A DNA stretch of 64,000 nucleotides from Planoprotostelium fungivorum (GCA_003024175.1 MDYQ01000102.1:33366-97365); one strand, 5' to 3'. Positions 21,671-34,187 are shown, counted from the stretch's first letter. The notes: generated by a model from the letters alone, not told the origin. Program-made: numbers and translations.

Positions 21671-22323
21671 AGTGGATGATATAAATCATTGTTTTTGGCG
21701 AGATGTGACGATGATGTGAATCATGGATCGTGTTGTCTATTGTTTATTGTTCTTTGCTTGAGAGACGTGGCTGAGGCTGAGAAGCCTCACATGTGTTCAT
21801 TTGAGATCATCAAGCAAGCCACCATCGGGTGCACTGCCATAGACATCAGATATCGTGATCTATTCGACTTGATCTTTTCGACTTGATCCCTTCTATCCAT
21901 TTGCCTCTCTCTTTCTTTCATCTGTCCATCGGACATCTTTCTATGCACCTCATCGATTGTCTCCCTTCTGCCTTCCTTTAATTTTATATGGTGATAGAGG
22001 AGATGTTCGTTAAGAGGAGACATAGATAGAGGCAAGAGTGTGGCTAGGGGTGACGTCATGGATCTATCTACAAACGCACGCATTCATGAGAGGATGAGAG
22101 ATCGTGCACACACCGACCTCTAGTTTATACTATATAGTATAGCGCTAAATAACTCTAACGTGATCTTGTTTTGCTTCTCTGTCTTGTATTCATTAATAAA
22201 TAAATACTCGACGTACTGTGCTTTGTTTGTGACAGGCAGTCAAAACGGACCTGCAGAACATTTTTCTGTGAGAGAGCGCAAAATCACAAAACCATCTTCA
22301 GCACCCTCAGTGGCGTTATCAAG
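21671..22323. other. Gene-free spacer with a 16-bp palindrome (22126-22141)
   Basis: No gene is supported in this ~650-bp stretch between UAP1 and the NMA111-like gene, which lie on the same strand. TATACTATATAGTATA is a perfect palindrome at 22126-22141, immediately followed by AGCGCT. It could be a promoter element of the downstream gene, whose ATG is about 180 bp away, but this is only inference. Confidence 0.5.
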
Positions 22324-25300
22324 ATGGATTATCAAGACTATCCAAATTCACCGAGCATAAGTAGCATTCAGCTAGACGAGGTAATGTTGTAACACGTGAA
22401 ACATAATCTCTTAACTCGAACAGGCACCACCCATGGGTCTCAACGTAGAGAGTGAAACGTGGCAGAGAACTCTGGACAGAGTTGTCTCAGCAGTGGTTGC
22501 CATTCGCTTCTGTACAGTCAGACATTTTGATACAGAGCGTGCCTCCTTCTCTGTAGCCACTGGTTTCATAGTAGACAAAGCCAAAGGTCTCATTCTGACC
22601 AATCGTCACGTTGTTCGACCGGGACCAGTGACGGCCGAGGCCATTTTCTTAGACCACGAAGAGATTAAATTGTATCCCGTGTACAGAGACCCTATACATG
22701 ACTTTGGATTCTTCAGGTTCAATCCAGGTGTGTTCATTATCATGTGTGACGTCAGACGATGGTCCGACGCATACTCCTTCCATCTTGTATCTCCACTCAT
22801 TCTGAACAGCTGACGTCAAGTTCATGGACCTCAAAGAGATCGAACTCGATCCCGAAGGCGCAAAAGTTGGCATAGAAATTCGTGTCGTCGGGTATGCCAT
22901 TTCATTCATACATCTCAGCCTCTCTTCTCCTTTCATCAGTCATTCATTTTCATGTCATCCATTGTCCATATCGATGTCTGATGCTTCATTCCCAGAAATG
23001 ACGCCGGAGAAAAACTCAGCATCTTGTCTGGCACCATCGCCAGAATGGATCGACCCGCTCCCTTCTACGGAGATGACGAGTACAACGACTTCAACACATT
23101 CTACTACCAAGCTGCATCATCTACGAGTGGTGGCTCTTCGGGTATATCTACACATCCATCTCATCCATCTCTTCTATCTTCTCATCCACCTCAATTTCCC
23201 GTCTCATGTTCTAATGTTCTCATCTCATCAAGTTCTCATCTTCTCCTATTCCTCTCTCAATTCTTCCCAGGTAGTCCCGTGCTCAATCTAACCGGAAAGG
23301 CCATCGCACTGAACGCCGGCGGCAGAAGAAAGGCTGCCTCTTCCTTCTACCTCCCTCTACATCGAGTCAAGAGGGTTCTGCAATACCTGCAGAACGACAA
23401 TTTGAAGCCACCCAGGGGTGACCTTCAAACCGTATTCCGCCACACACCCTACGACGAGGTGAGCCACGTGATCAGGCCGCATGGGTCTCATTTGGGATAG
23501 GTACACCGATTGGGACTTCGCGGCGTGACGGAATCGACTTTCAGAAAAGAAAATGCGAACGAGACGGGAATGCTCGTTGTAGATTCAGTCATCCCAGAGA
23601 GCCCATCGTACAACGTCTTAGAGCCGGGAGACGTCATCGTCAGGTGATCTCATCGAGATTTCTGAGAAATTTCTGAGAAGTTTCAGCCTGCAGGGTGAAC
23701 TGCTGACGCAATTTATCCGGCTGGAGGACATCATGGACTCACACGTCGGACAGACCGTAACCATAGAGGTGATGACGTCATCGTTCTACGGAACCATCTG
23801 ACACCAGCAGATCGAGAGGGGAGGTGTTCCCATGACCCACAAATTGCCCATTGTCGATCTACATCAATTGGAGCCCAGCACTTTTCTCGAGGTAAGTCGT
23901 GGCTCGTTGTAGATGACGAAATGTCGAACGTTCGATAGGTTGGTGGTGGTGTGCTGCACGAGTTGTCTTATCAGCAGGCGCGCAATCACAGACTCCCCGT
24001 TGGTGGAGTCTATGTGGCATCCGATGGCTACATGCTTGGAAGAGGAGGGCTCCACAAGGGCACAATCATTCGTGCCGTAGGCCAGACGGAGACTCCAAAC
24101 TTGGAGTCGTTCGCAAAGGTAGAGACGGTGTAGGTCACGTGACCACTGACGTAGGCAGGCCATCTGCTCGTACAGCAATGATTCAAGAGTGCCCATACAG
24201 TACTTCACCGTTTCAGACAGACATCAGTCGCGTCTCAGCGTCATCTACATCGATCGCTGTTGGCACGGCATGCAGGTGAGAAGAATAAAACGAAATAAAA
24301 ATCCATTTGGGACTCAACCTTTGCAGATGTGGACGAAGGACGACGCTCTGGGACTTTGGACGGCGTCAGACTGTCTTCCCGCTCCTGAGCCGGCCTTTGT
24401 TCCAAAACCAACACCCGTTAAGACATTGAAGAGCCCGATGGAGCTCGCGAACGAGATCGTCAAGTCTATGGTAATGGTGTCCTTCCACATTCCCTACGTC
24501 ATCGATGGTGGCAGCAGGTGAAGAGAGTGGCTGTAGTTGTAGATTGACAAGCTCAGCGACAACTATCTCGGCTCCGGTCTCATATTAGACGCCGAGAGAG
24601 GATTGATTCTCGTCGATCAGAACACTGTGCCGCTTGTTCTGGGTGACCTCCTCGTCTCTTTCGCATCCACTGTCGTGAGTCATAACCTGCACTATCAGTC
24701 ACGTGACCTCCACAGGAAATTCCAGCGAGAATTCGTTACATCCACCCCATCCACAATTTCGGCATATTGCAGTACGACCCTAAGCTCCTCGTCAATTCTG
24801 GGTTTCAATCAGCCAACATCTCGATGGAGCCTTTAGAAGCTGGCGCCGACGTCTTTCTCGTCGGTTTAACTCGCACCGATCAGCCGTTCTGCCAGAAGAC
24901 GACCGTATCAAAGATAGAAGAGCTCTTTATCGGCGAAGCCAGACCACCCAGGTGTGACATCTATCGCGAGGTCCACGCCATCAACTGATGTCGATAGATT
25001 CCGTGCGATCAACGAGGATGTCATCCATTTAGAGAAGGCGACGTCCTGCGTGGGAGGTGTTCTAGTGGACGAGAATAGAAAGATCCGCGCCTTGTGGGCC
25101 TCTTACTCTTCCTCCGAGAAGAAGAACCCGTCCGAGTCGTTCGAGATATTCAGAGGCCTCCCCCTCTATCTCATCCAGGAGATCATCGAACCACTGAAGA
25201 GAGACGAGGTGGAGGTCACGTGACTGATGACGTGTGATGACGTCATACAGATCCCACGCATTCGATCGCTCGAGGTCGAGTTGTGGCCCATCGCCCTGTC

Positions 25301-26368
25301 GAAAGCGAGAGATCTAGGACTGGGGGAGAAGTGGATACAAGACATAGAAGACAAGTACGTCAGGCGACACATCCTCTGCATCAGGAGGATCGCAGCTAAG
25401 ACGGACGCGTCGACGAAGTTGAAGACAGGAGACGTTCTCATCGCTGTGAACGGTGACGTTGTAACCAATTTCAGAGAGGTGAGAGGGAGTGGCTGGATGT
25501 AGATGCTGAATCGATGTCATTAGGTAGAGAATCTGACTCGAGAGAGGGAGTCTGTGAGTCTGACTCTCTTGAGGTGAGAGAACTGTGGCGGGTTGTAGAT
25601 TGACGAGGAGTAGAAACCAGCAGGAGATCGTCATGGACGTGAAGACGACCCTCCTAGAGGGTATCGGAACCGATAAGGTAGAGAGCGTCTACGTTTCTTC
25701 CTCTTTCACTTACGCCTCACAGATCTTGTCTTGGTCTGGCGCCATCCTGCAGAACACACACAGGGCCGTATCTCAGTTGGGCTTCACCTACGAGGGTGTC
25801 TTCTGTTCGAGATGGTTCTACGGCTCGCCAGGTAAGAGAACGCATCCACCGCATCTGAAGAGAAACAGCACACCAATTTGGACTGAGGGCAGTCCATTGG
25901 ATCGTGGAAGTGAATGGTAAGAGGACTCCAGATCTGGAAAGCTTCATCAAGGTCGTGCGCAACGCCGGAGACGAAGCCTTCCTCCGTTTGAAGCTGATGG
26001 GAATGCAAGACAAGGTAAAACGTGGCAGATCGACGAGAGAATGATGGCGACATAGGTATCCGTCCTCACCATCAAGACGGACTTGCACTACTGGCCCACC
26101 GTTCTCATCAGTCTGGACAAATCGAGCGGACAGTGGAGCTCAGAGAGGATCACAGCCATTCGCAGCACGTTCAATACGCCCGTGTTGGGACTACCTTCAG
26201 ATTCACCCACCAGTGATCTACTGCGAAAACAGGTGAGAGCGTCGGAGATGTTGTAACTGAAGAGAGCAGATGGAGTTGACGAGACAGAAATACGCCGCCG
26301 CGAGCGAACTGTTGAGGGTGAACAACTCAGAGTCCGCTCATGCTCCACAGCAACATCACGCGGAGTGA
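22324..26368 (+). CDS. NMA111-like nuclear HtrA-type serine protease with PDZ domains
   Basis: Nma111 is a double-headed HtrA/DegP relative with roles in apoptosis and lipid homeostasis in yeast; plant DEG7 is similar. The trypsin-like first half carries [20 protein letters not shown] (catalytic His), [14 protein letters not shown] (Asp), [17 protein letters not shown] and [18 protein letters not shown] (Ser in GGSSGSP). All three catalytic residues are present. PDZ regions follow ([20 protein letters not shown], and [20 protein letters not shown]). The second protease-like half ([20 protein letters not shown]) lacks the catalytic His, as is normal for this family. The last exons give two further PDZ-like parts and a tail ending HAPQQHHAE. 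About 20 short introns are spliced by frame. The start is [14 protein letters not shown] at 22324. Confidence 0.9.
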
Positions 26369-26955
26369 ACCGATGGATTTGATGCTGTAGATAGATAAAG
26401 ACATACATCCTCTCGTCTCATGGTTTGGCTCAGAGGGTTGGTGCATTTCCTAAATGACTGCGATCCACTTCTGGTAGCTGAATGATATCGTGAATGACTA
26501 AGAAACAGTGCATTTATTTGCGGTGATAGATCCACTCAAGAGCAGCCTTACAATCTCAGTATAACCATTGAAGGCGAGAGTAGTCGACTTACAATCTCAC
26601 TGCGACCCAACAACAGGAAGCGTCAAGATTCAACATTGCCTCCTTCCACTGCCAAAAGCAGATGATTGGTCAGCCAACCAGAGAAGCTGTCCACTGGGAA
26701 CATCAGAAGAGTTGATTTGCTACTGAGAGTCTCACCGATGTCTTTCCACAACTAGTATGTGAAGCAAAGAACGGCAAACTGTCACCTCTTTGTGTCCTGA
26801 GATCCGTTTCTTGTATCCATTGCCCCCTCTGAAGATCACTTTTGTAACATCGGCTCGAGATGATGCTGTGAAAATGAAACCAGTATCTGACCACATGATG
26901 CCGTTGGGTTGAACCGTTTCAGAGCAGAGATGCAGCTAATGATGAATGGAATCAT
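26369..26955. other. Spacer downstream of the NMA111-like gene
   Basis: No coding gene is supported. A short phrase is repeated: CTTACAATCTCA occurs near 26549 and again near 26590. The rest is unremarkable mixed sequence. It could hold the end of the low-confidence minus-strand gene at 26956-27339. Confidence 0.4.
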
Positions 26956-27339
26956 CTACAGTCGCGACATCACGAAGGTCTTGAGATCAAGATCGAAGAA
27001 AGTAGTGAGGCACCTATAGACGAAATACGCTGAAGCTGTTACCCGCACATCCTCCCTTCGGACAGGACCTTCAGTGCACTGTCCACCTTGAGGCCGTAAT
27101 TTATCGGAAGTAGATGAAATCTTCTGCGGAGTTTGGGAAATTTCGGTTGTTACACGGTTACAATCTGTGGCTTCTGATGCGGTTGCTGGAAAGACTGGAA
27201 TCCCATTCAAGGCACAAGCACGTGTTCCAGAAAGCGCGATGGTGAGATGAGAGGGGGACGAGCGTTGACTATCGTAGAGCGACAAAGGGAGTGGTCTCAA
27301 TCGAGAGGGAAGATGCAAACACAGCAGTGAACAAATCAC
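26956..27339 (-). CDS. Possible small gene, unrecognised
   Basis: A minus-strand frame of about 128 residues with protein-like composition in its second half (TASAYFVYRCLTTFFDLDLK) and a TAG stop at 26956. The first third is serine- and leucine-rich and may be non-coding. It is head-to-head with the membrane phospholipase gene. No homology is recognised and the start is uncertain. Confidence 0.25.
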   Translation of the reverse strand: MICSLLCLHLPSRLRPLPLSLYDSQRSSPSHLTIALSGTRACALNGIPVFPATASEATDCNRVTTEISQTPQKISSTSDKLRPQGGQCTEGPVRREDVRVTASAYFVYRCLTTFFDLDLKTFVMSRL

Positions 27340-27366
27340 AAAGGTGAGATCGTCTACACGAGACAG

Positions 27367-30364
27367 ATGGCTGATGATATTCAGATCGACAAGGGAGTCT
27401 TTGGAGATCTTCCAAATAAAGAGATCTATTTGTGTTTATCTGGCGGTGAGTGCTAACCTCGTTACGATTCAAGTTAAGACTGAACAGGTGGAGTCAGAAG
27501 TGCAGCCCTGAGTTGGGGTGTTTTAGAATACTTGATGCAGAAGGAATTCAATCTGAAGGTGATCTCACTCGTCACACGCAAGCTGAAGTGGAACTTCAGC
27601 AACTATATTGTGTCTCCGGAGGAGGCTATACTGGATCATCCTTTGTACAGAATCTCCACATGTACATGAAGGACGGTCTATCCTATCGAGGTGAACTGAA
27701 ACATCTATTTCGTCTTCGCTGATCGTTTTCTCACAGAAGCCGTACAATCCTGGTTGAAAGTGACCGTTCATCTTCCCTCATGCGAAAAATCCGAAACTGA
27801 AGAGAACAGGAGAGACGAATGGAACAACATCCAAACGTCGCCTGCGACTGCGATTCGCCTATCACTGGATTCAGAGACACCTTTCTCTTCCTCTCTGCTC
27901 GTGAGTTACGTTTTCACGATGTCATCTCACCTCTCGCAGTCATACTCACGTTTGTTCTGGCTGTCTTTGCTCACGTGCCGTTGTTCTTCTTCAACGGAGT
28001 CTTAATCGCCGCCATATTTGGCGACATGTATCGAACGGACGCGTATTACGGGTGGTACCCTGCTCTGGGTTTATTTTCCGTCACCTTATTGCTGTGGACT
28101 TTTGTCAACTTTACAAAGTGAGAAGAAATGGATGTGATGGAAACTGAGAGAAATAGACCGAAGACGAATTCGTGGATGCGAATAAGAAATGCAGCGACGG
28201 CCATGTCTTCCATCTCTCTCATCTTTGCATTTCAACTCGTCTTTCTCATCTTGGAGATACCCAACGATGATTTCTGTGAGTCATCGTACACATCCATACA
28301 AAACTCTTCTCGATCATGATGATGATCACCTTCTCATCTTCTTTCAGCTCGAGCGGGTAATTCTCTCACGTGGGCCTCTCTTCTCCTCTGGATCGTATTG
28401 GGACGAATTTTCGGTGACATCTCATCCTCCGTTCATCCCTCACTCGTTCTCAGATGCCTTCGTCCCCGGGAAGAGCTTCGGCATCTTGTCTGCCATCGTC
28501 TTCGCTTTCTTCTGCTCCCTTCCTACTTGGTGGAGGATCGAAAACCCGGACAGCAGAGCGTTCGACGTCGTTCTAGGTATCATGGCCATCATCTGGCTCG
28601 TACCCTTCAATCTACTCAGTCAAACTTGGTGAGTTCAAGCTTCTGGCGACTTGAGATGTTCACAACTTGGCAGGTTACACACTTATTATCGATGGAGGTT
28701 ACAGAGGCAGTGGTACAAGGATTCAGGTTTCTTCGGTCTCACCGGCATATTTGCACGATTTATCAAGTGTTGTGGCTCCAGCACTACATTGGGAGAATTG
28801 AAGGTGCGATACGAGAGACAGAGTGGACGTGTGACATCATCAGGTGGAAGAAGGTAAGATACCGATGTACAGTGGAGTGGTCTCTGTCAACGGATGGAAG
28901 CACAAGGCCACATACGATCATAAGAGTTACATTATGACCATCAATTCGGGTGGTGTGGGGAAGATCCACGAGTGTGATATCGAGGTAAGAGGAAAAGAAG
29001 AAATAGATGAAGAAGAGACGGATAGATCTGACTTTTGTAGATACCTCTTCAGAGTTATCGATTGAGTTCGGCCATGACAACGTCGGGTGCAGCCATTGCC
29101 ATACAAATGGGCGAATTTAATAACGCTCCCATGAAGTAACAATCTCTCACATCTCACACACATTCGATTGATCGATCCATCCAGATTCTGGCAGAGTCAA
29201 TGCGGTTTAGGCATGGGAAACTGGTTGTCACCAGATCATAGCAACCAATTCATGCGACCCACCCTCATCACAGTCTACCAACTCATCTTCCCCATCATCG
29301 CCGCCTTCGTTGCCTTCCGAAAGATCGATCCGCTCTACTTGGCCATTCCTTTCGGCATCTTCATCATCACCATCTTCATCGGTATGGCCTTCTCCCCTCG
29401 CTACAGGTGAGCTCATCTTCTCATCTTCTCATCTTCTCATCTCACATCCTACGAATAAGATGTATGAAATCATCAGCATTGATAGAACGATAGGATCGTA
29501 CGTTGGACGTACTGGATTCCTCTCGTCTTCACGTTCTACCAATTCCTCGATCTATTCATCGTCGGTCAAAAACCAGAGCCACCACGCATGTACTTGTCAG
29601 ATGGAAACTTCGCCGATAACTTGGCCCTCTTTCCAGCTATCAAGGTATGGAGCCTCGCTACACGATGGATGACATGGATACAGGAATGCCGTCAGTACAT
29701 CATCATGGTGGATGGAAGTGAAGATTACGAAGAGAAGAGTGAAGACCTGTTGATCAGTCTCAATCTGGCCAGAAAACACGACGGTGTGTCTTTTGCTCCC
29801 GTGAGAGCGGACGGCAGCACGGACGATCGTGACGTGGGTGAGTGGCCTCGTTGTAGATGGAGTGAGCTGATTGAGATCAGAATCTGCCATTCGATCGTTC
29901 GCCAAGGAGAAGAACAATCCACTCTTGCTCGTGAGAGTTATCTATGAGCCAGAGAAGGGTGAGACAACGACGGAGGAAAATGAACTGACGACACTCAGGA
30001 GAAGATTCGAAAGAAGGTCTCATCCTCTATTTGAAGCCACGAAGACGCTTTGCAGAGAAGGTGGATCGATGTAGAATCATGATCGCGTGGGACTGACTCA
30101 TCACAGGTAATGGGAAAGGAAAAGATTGAAAACTTGCACGGTTTCTGCTTCAAATGTTGCCACACCCCCGCCTTCTCTTTCACGAAAAACTTTTGCAACG
30201 AGTTTCCTCATCACAAGACGAACAATCAATTCATCTCGAAAGAGATGTTCGGTTGTTACAGTGAATTGGGTTATAAGACTATGGAGCACATCTTTCAGCA
30301 GTATTACGGAAAGGATCACGTCCGCTACGAAGACCAGCCGAGAGGGAAAGCCATGGAAGTATGA
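27367..30364 (+). CDS. Polytopic membrane patatin-like phospholipase
   Basis: Patatin-like acyl hydrolases use a Ser/Asp dyad. The start MADDIQIDKGVFGDLPNKEI leads to the oxyanion region LCLSGGGVRSAALSWGVLEY and then LYCVSGGGYTGSSF, where Ser is the nucleophile. Five or more hydrophobic helices follow (ILTFVLAVFAHVPLFFF, IAAIFGDMY, ALGLFSVTLLLWTFV, SISLIFAFQLVFLILEI, GILSAIVFAFFCSLP, VVLGIMAIIWLVPF, LITVYQLIFPIIAAFVAF). The Asp part returns near 29600 as PRMYLSDGNFADNLALFP, followed by CRQYIIMVDGSEDYEEKSED, a pairing known from bacterial and fungal membrane patatins. The C terminus has CCHTPAFSFTKNFCNEFPHH. Both dyad residues are visible. About 14 short introns are needed; a few borders in the 28.3-28.5 and 28.7-29.2 kb parts are uncertain. 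Confidence 0.85.
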
Positions 30365-30467
30365 TAGATTTGTACAGAACCGTTCAGCTTCTCCCTCATT
30401 CATCCCGATGCATAGTCAACATTGGATTGGATGCCTTGTGTTGTCCTTCTTGACGTTCATTCATCGT

Positions 30468-33265
30468 ATGATGGGTCTCATGCACCGGGAAGAATCAGAG
30501 CGAAAGAAAGAGGAAGTTCCCCTCCGGAAAAATATTCATCCGGTTGCAACATGCAGTGACACAAAAAACCGAGCGATGGACCAATCAGGTGTCCTCGATG
30601 AAGTCGACGTAGGCCACGTATCTGGCGCTTCAAAAGATGAGCTCGAGCAAGCGAGAGAGTTACAAAAAATCGAAGATGATCTCAGGTAACGAATCATCTG
30701 GCATATAGACGAGGCAATCTTGTGACTAATCATCACAGAGCTCGATCACCTTCCAGATCTCGGTCACCTTCACCGGCGCCAGGAGAAAGAGCGTCACGAG
30801 CGAATAGTATCGATACTGGGGGCTCATTCGACATGTTCTTTCGTTCTGAGCTGTCGAGAAGAAAGGGTTCTTCCTTTTTCAGACATTTCTCCCTACACAC
30901 CCTCCTCAAGTTTGTATTTGATCACATCCCACCATCCTCCAACAGATTCAACCATCTATTGACATGACAATAGATATCCTCTATTAATTGGCGTCGGTCT
31001 GTTTGTATTGGGCGAGTTGTGGTTCTACCTCCTCATTCGCATCTGGGTCCTTTTCTGGGAGAAAGTCATCGTCGGTCTATTCGTATCTCTGTACAGCCCA
31101 CAGAAGAGAAAGAGAACAGAACTGTTCAAACAGCAGAGTAGAGCCACCAGCTATGACGAATGGAAGAAGGTGGCCCAAGAGCTCGACCAATTGCAAAACA
31201 AAGAGGTGTGTAGTGTGTCGGCGAGACATCTAGATTGACTCCATTAGGAATGGAAGACTCAATCTGACGATGAATTGTTCGATGAATCTCTCATCTTCAA
31301 TTTGGGTCAACAATTGGCACAGTTACAACAGAGCAACGACATTCCCATGCTCATGAAATATCTGAATGTGAGATGATCACTAAGTAGAAGCATCATCACG
31401 CTGATCATCACGCTGATCATCACGCTGGTCATCACGCTGATCATCACAAGGTGGCCTGCAAGAACAATCTGGGTGGTATACAGAACGACGTACTGTACGC
31501 TCGAACTTATTACGGCACGAAATTGTTAGTCAGACAGTATGTCAGACAAGGTGAGAAGTCGACGCATCACGCGACAAAATCGAAACAGAGAGACGAACTG
31601 AAACCACATAGTCGTCAAGTCTTTACGATTCGTTGGATCATCCAGGGAGAAGCCCACAGTGAAGAAGGATTTCTTTCGTAACGTTTCAAAGTCATACGGT
31701 AGGACTGCTCTGTGTCTGTCTGGTGGATCTACATTTGCCTTCTATCATTTTGGTGTCGTCTCTTCACTCAAGAAACACGGATTATTACCTAAGGTGAGTC
31801 GAGTGATGCGATGTCATCATCGACATGAGCACATGGCGAGATGATGATGACATCTAAAGGTGATATCTGGGACATCGGCAGGATCACTCATCGCAGCCAT
31901 GATCTGTTGCAGAACTGACGAAGAATTAGACGAAGTGTTGAAACCACCAGGTGACATTCCCATCGTCATCACTTCGATCATCCACCTCATCCACCTCATC
32001 CACCTCATCATCACGACCCGACGGTTGATGTCCTCCGTGGATCCATCATCACGATCACCGTCACAAGACCAAACTGATCCATTACAAGTTGCCTCTCACA
32101 TGTCACTCAACGACGAGCCCATCTCCGTAGTTCTCAATCGCCTGTGGAAGACCGGAGCACTCTGGGACCATCACAACTGGAGGTCGAAATTAAAGTGGGC
32201 AACCAGGGGCGATATGACCTTCTTGGAGGCATACAGGAGGACGGGGAGGATCTTGAACATCACGGTCATACCTACAGACAAGCACGCTCCTCCCATTCTC
32301 CTCAACTATCGCACGGCTCCCAATATCGTCATCCATTCATCCATCTTGGCTTCTGCAGCCATTCCCATACTCGTCACAGGTGAGAGATCGATTCTCCCCC
32401 GTCTTTTACCGAAAATTCGAATTGTACGACGGATTTAGGGTTTAAACTGAACGGGCGACAGCGGCGGAACTGTTGCAGAAGACGGACACTGGAGAGATCG
32501 TTCCTTACCTGGCCATCGGCAAGAGATGGAGAGACGGCTCCTTCAAGACAGACATCCCCACACGTGCCCTCCATCAACTGTTCAACGTCAACTACACCAT
32601 CGTATCTCAGACGAATCCACACATCATTCCTTTCATCTTCGAAGTGAAGGGCTCCGGAGGCAAACCGAGTCAACACAGATCTGGGAGTGGCTGGTGGGTC
32701 ACCTTTACATCTCATCTTCTTGTCAACATTTTATTTCTCTCTCGTTTGAAATAGAAGATACGTTTTTCTTATACTACGACACGTTTCTATGTTTTTTGAT
32801 CGTTCGTCAGGAGAGGCGGATTTGTCGTCAGTGCGTTGGAACAGTTCTTAAAGTTGGACATGATGAGATGGTTGAGATTTCTAAGGTGAGTGATCCACAC
32901 GTACAAAACGGACAGTATTGACGTTCTAAGGAATATGGACCTCGTTCCCAGCTTCATCGGTCAGGATTCGAGTCTTCTGTTTCTGCAAAAATTCCACGGC
33001 ACTTGCACGATGTACCCCACGCCCGTTCTATCAGACTATCTCAAGATCGTCAAGAATCCAGACGAGAAAGAGATCCAACAGAAGCTGATCGGTGAGTGCG
33101 ATCGTGTTGACTGTGATGATGTGGGCTGATGGAAGAGCAGATGGAGAGAGGATGACGTGGCCCAAGCTGTATATGATTTACAATCGAATGACGATCGAGA
33201 GAGAGATCCACGATCAGCTGGATAAGTGGGTCAAATTGTGCAAGACGGCAGAAAATAAATCTTGA
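30468..33265 (+). CDS. SDP1/TGL3-4-type triacylglycerol lipase (DUF3336 + patatin)
   Basis: These lipases release fatty acids from triacylglycerol on lipid droplets. After a Ser/Arg-rich N terminus (SPSRSRSPSPAPGERA) comes a hydrophobic hairpin (LFVLGELWFYLLIRIWVLFW) and the DUF3336 block (YDEWKKVAQELDQL). The patatin domain has LCLSGGSTFAFYHFGVVSSL (oxyanion), VISGTSAGSLIAAMIC (nucleophile Ser in GTSAG), FLEAYRRTGRILNITVIP, WRDGSFKTDIPTRALHQLFN (catalytic Asp) and NYTIVSQTNPHIIPF. The C-terminal helices (PSFIGQDSSLLFLQKFHG) fit the family. The stop TGA is at 33263-33265. The start is uncertain: ATG at 30468 or 30575. It follows the membrane patatin gene in the same direction, about 100 bp apart. 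A short exon-like stretch at 33335-33378 could be an alternative end. Confidence 0.92.
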
Positions 33266-33454
33266 CATCACCATTCGCTTTATGTCGTGGATCAGTGTAG
33301 AATGACTATTGACTAACAGAAATTCACAGCATCGATTGCAAGAAGATGTTGGACAGTACCACCCTCGCTGAGCATGGTAAGTTTCAGATGCGTTGAGATT
33401 TTGTAATGATGGGAATATCAGATGGACAAGCCTATTGCAAGTCCTGTCACGGCA

Positions 33455-33660
33455 TCATAGTAAAAGTGAATATTATAGTCCATTTCTCTACAACTCACCT
33501 CGCACTGAATGCTCACCTCCTGTGTTCTGTTTGGTAATCCTCTGCAAAACATTTGTAAGCGTTCGCGCGCTCTGTACTCGCTTTGTGCAGTCTGTGTGGA
33601 AATATATACACTCAAATCATACAAAAGACACAAGGAGGCAAAAGGCTGCTTCATATAAAT
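33455..33660 (-). repeat. Interspersed repeat R1 (copy b), left edge of effector cassette 1
   Basis: On the minus strand it reads CTATTTATATGAAGCAG, GCCTCCTTGTGTCTTTTG, GATTTGAGTGTATA, then TTTGCAGAGGATTACCAAAC, as in the other R1 copies. It marks the sharp change from host gene sequence to repeat-rich DNA. In cassettes 1 and 2 it lies directly 3' of the small minus-strand ORF. Confidence 0.8.
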
Positions 33661-33709
33661 AGGCAGAGTTGAAACGGAATCAATTTATTTTGTGCTCCAC
33701 AGCACTTCT

Positions 33710-33925
33710 CTATTTGCTCACAGTGGACCCGTTGGGCCTATCCCCTAGATAGTTGTAGGAAACAGAATAACCTGGACCTGTGGCCTTCCAACAGCCGTTG
33801 TCTGCCACGTATTTGTTGTCCGTGGTTCGAGTTCCGTTAGAAAGGTTGTGGCCACTGTTGCCAGACATGACTTGCTTGAGGTGTTTGTGTGTTTGTGTGT
33901 TGTGTGTTTGGTTGAAAATGAACAT
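33710..33925 (-). CDS. Small conserved ORF of effector cassette 1
   Basis: The frame starts MFIFNQTHNTQTHKHLKQ and contains NLSNGTRTTDNKYVADNGCW and GPGYSVSYNYL, ending NGSTVSK. A closely related frame lies at 41338-41613 and a more divergent one at 50830-51120. The best conserved part begins at an internal Met (MSGNSGHN or MSEKVGGH). AATAAA follows the stop on the minus strand, so it may be a real short transcript. It is divergent from the effector gene. No known family is recognised. Confidence 0.55.
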   Translation of the reverse strand: MFIFNQTHNTQTHKHLKQVMSGNSGHNLSNGTRTTDNKYVADNGCWKATGPGYSVSYNYLGDRPNGSTVSK

Positions 33926-34187
33926 TTCCTCACACAGAACAATAAATTACCTCCTTCTCTGCTTCCGCCATGAGATCCTCATGAGGGCACTCTGCCACAA
34001 CGGATTCTAAGAGACGGAGTAAAGTTATATCTCCGTTTCACATGAATCGACGGACATGCGCGATTGCGCTCCACCATCACGTGATCTTCAGATCATGAGA
34101 TGACTTGCTTTTGTTCGTTCGTTGACTGAAACCAAGGGAAAAATAAAATATGCATTACATATCTTGAAGCAGCCACTGGATACAGTC

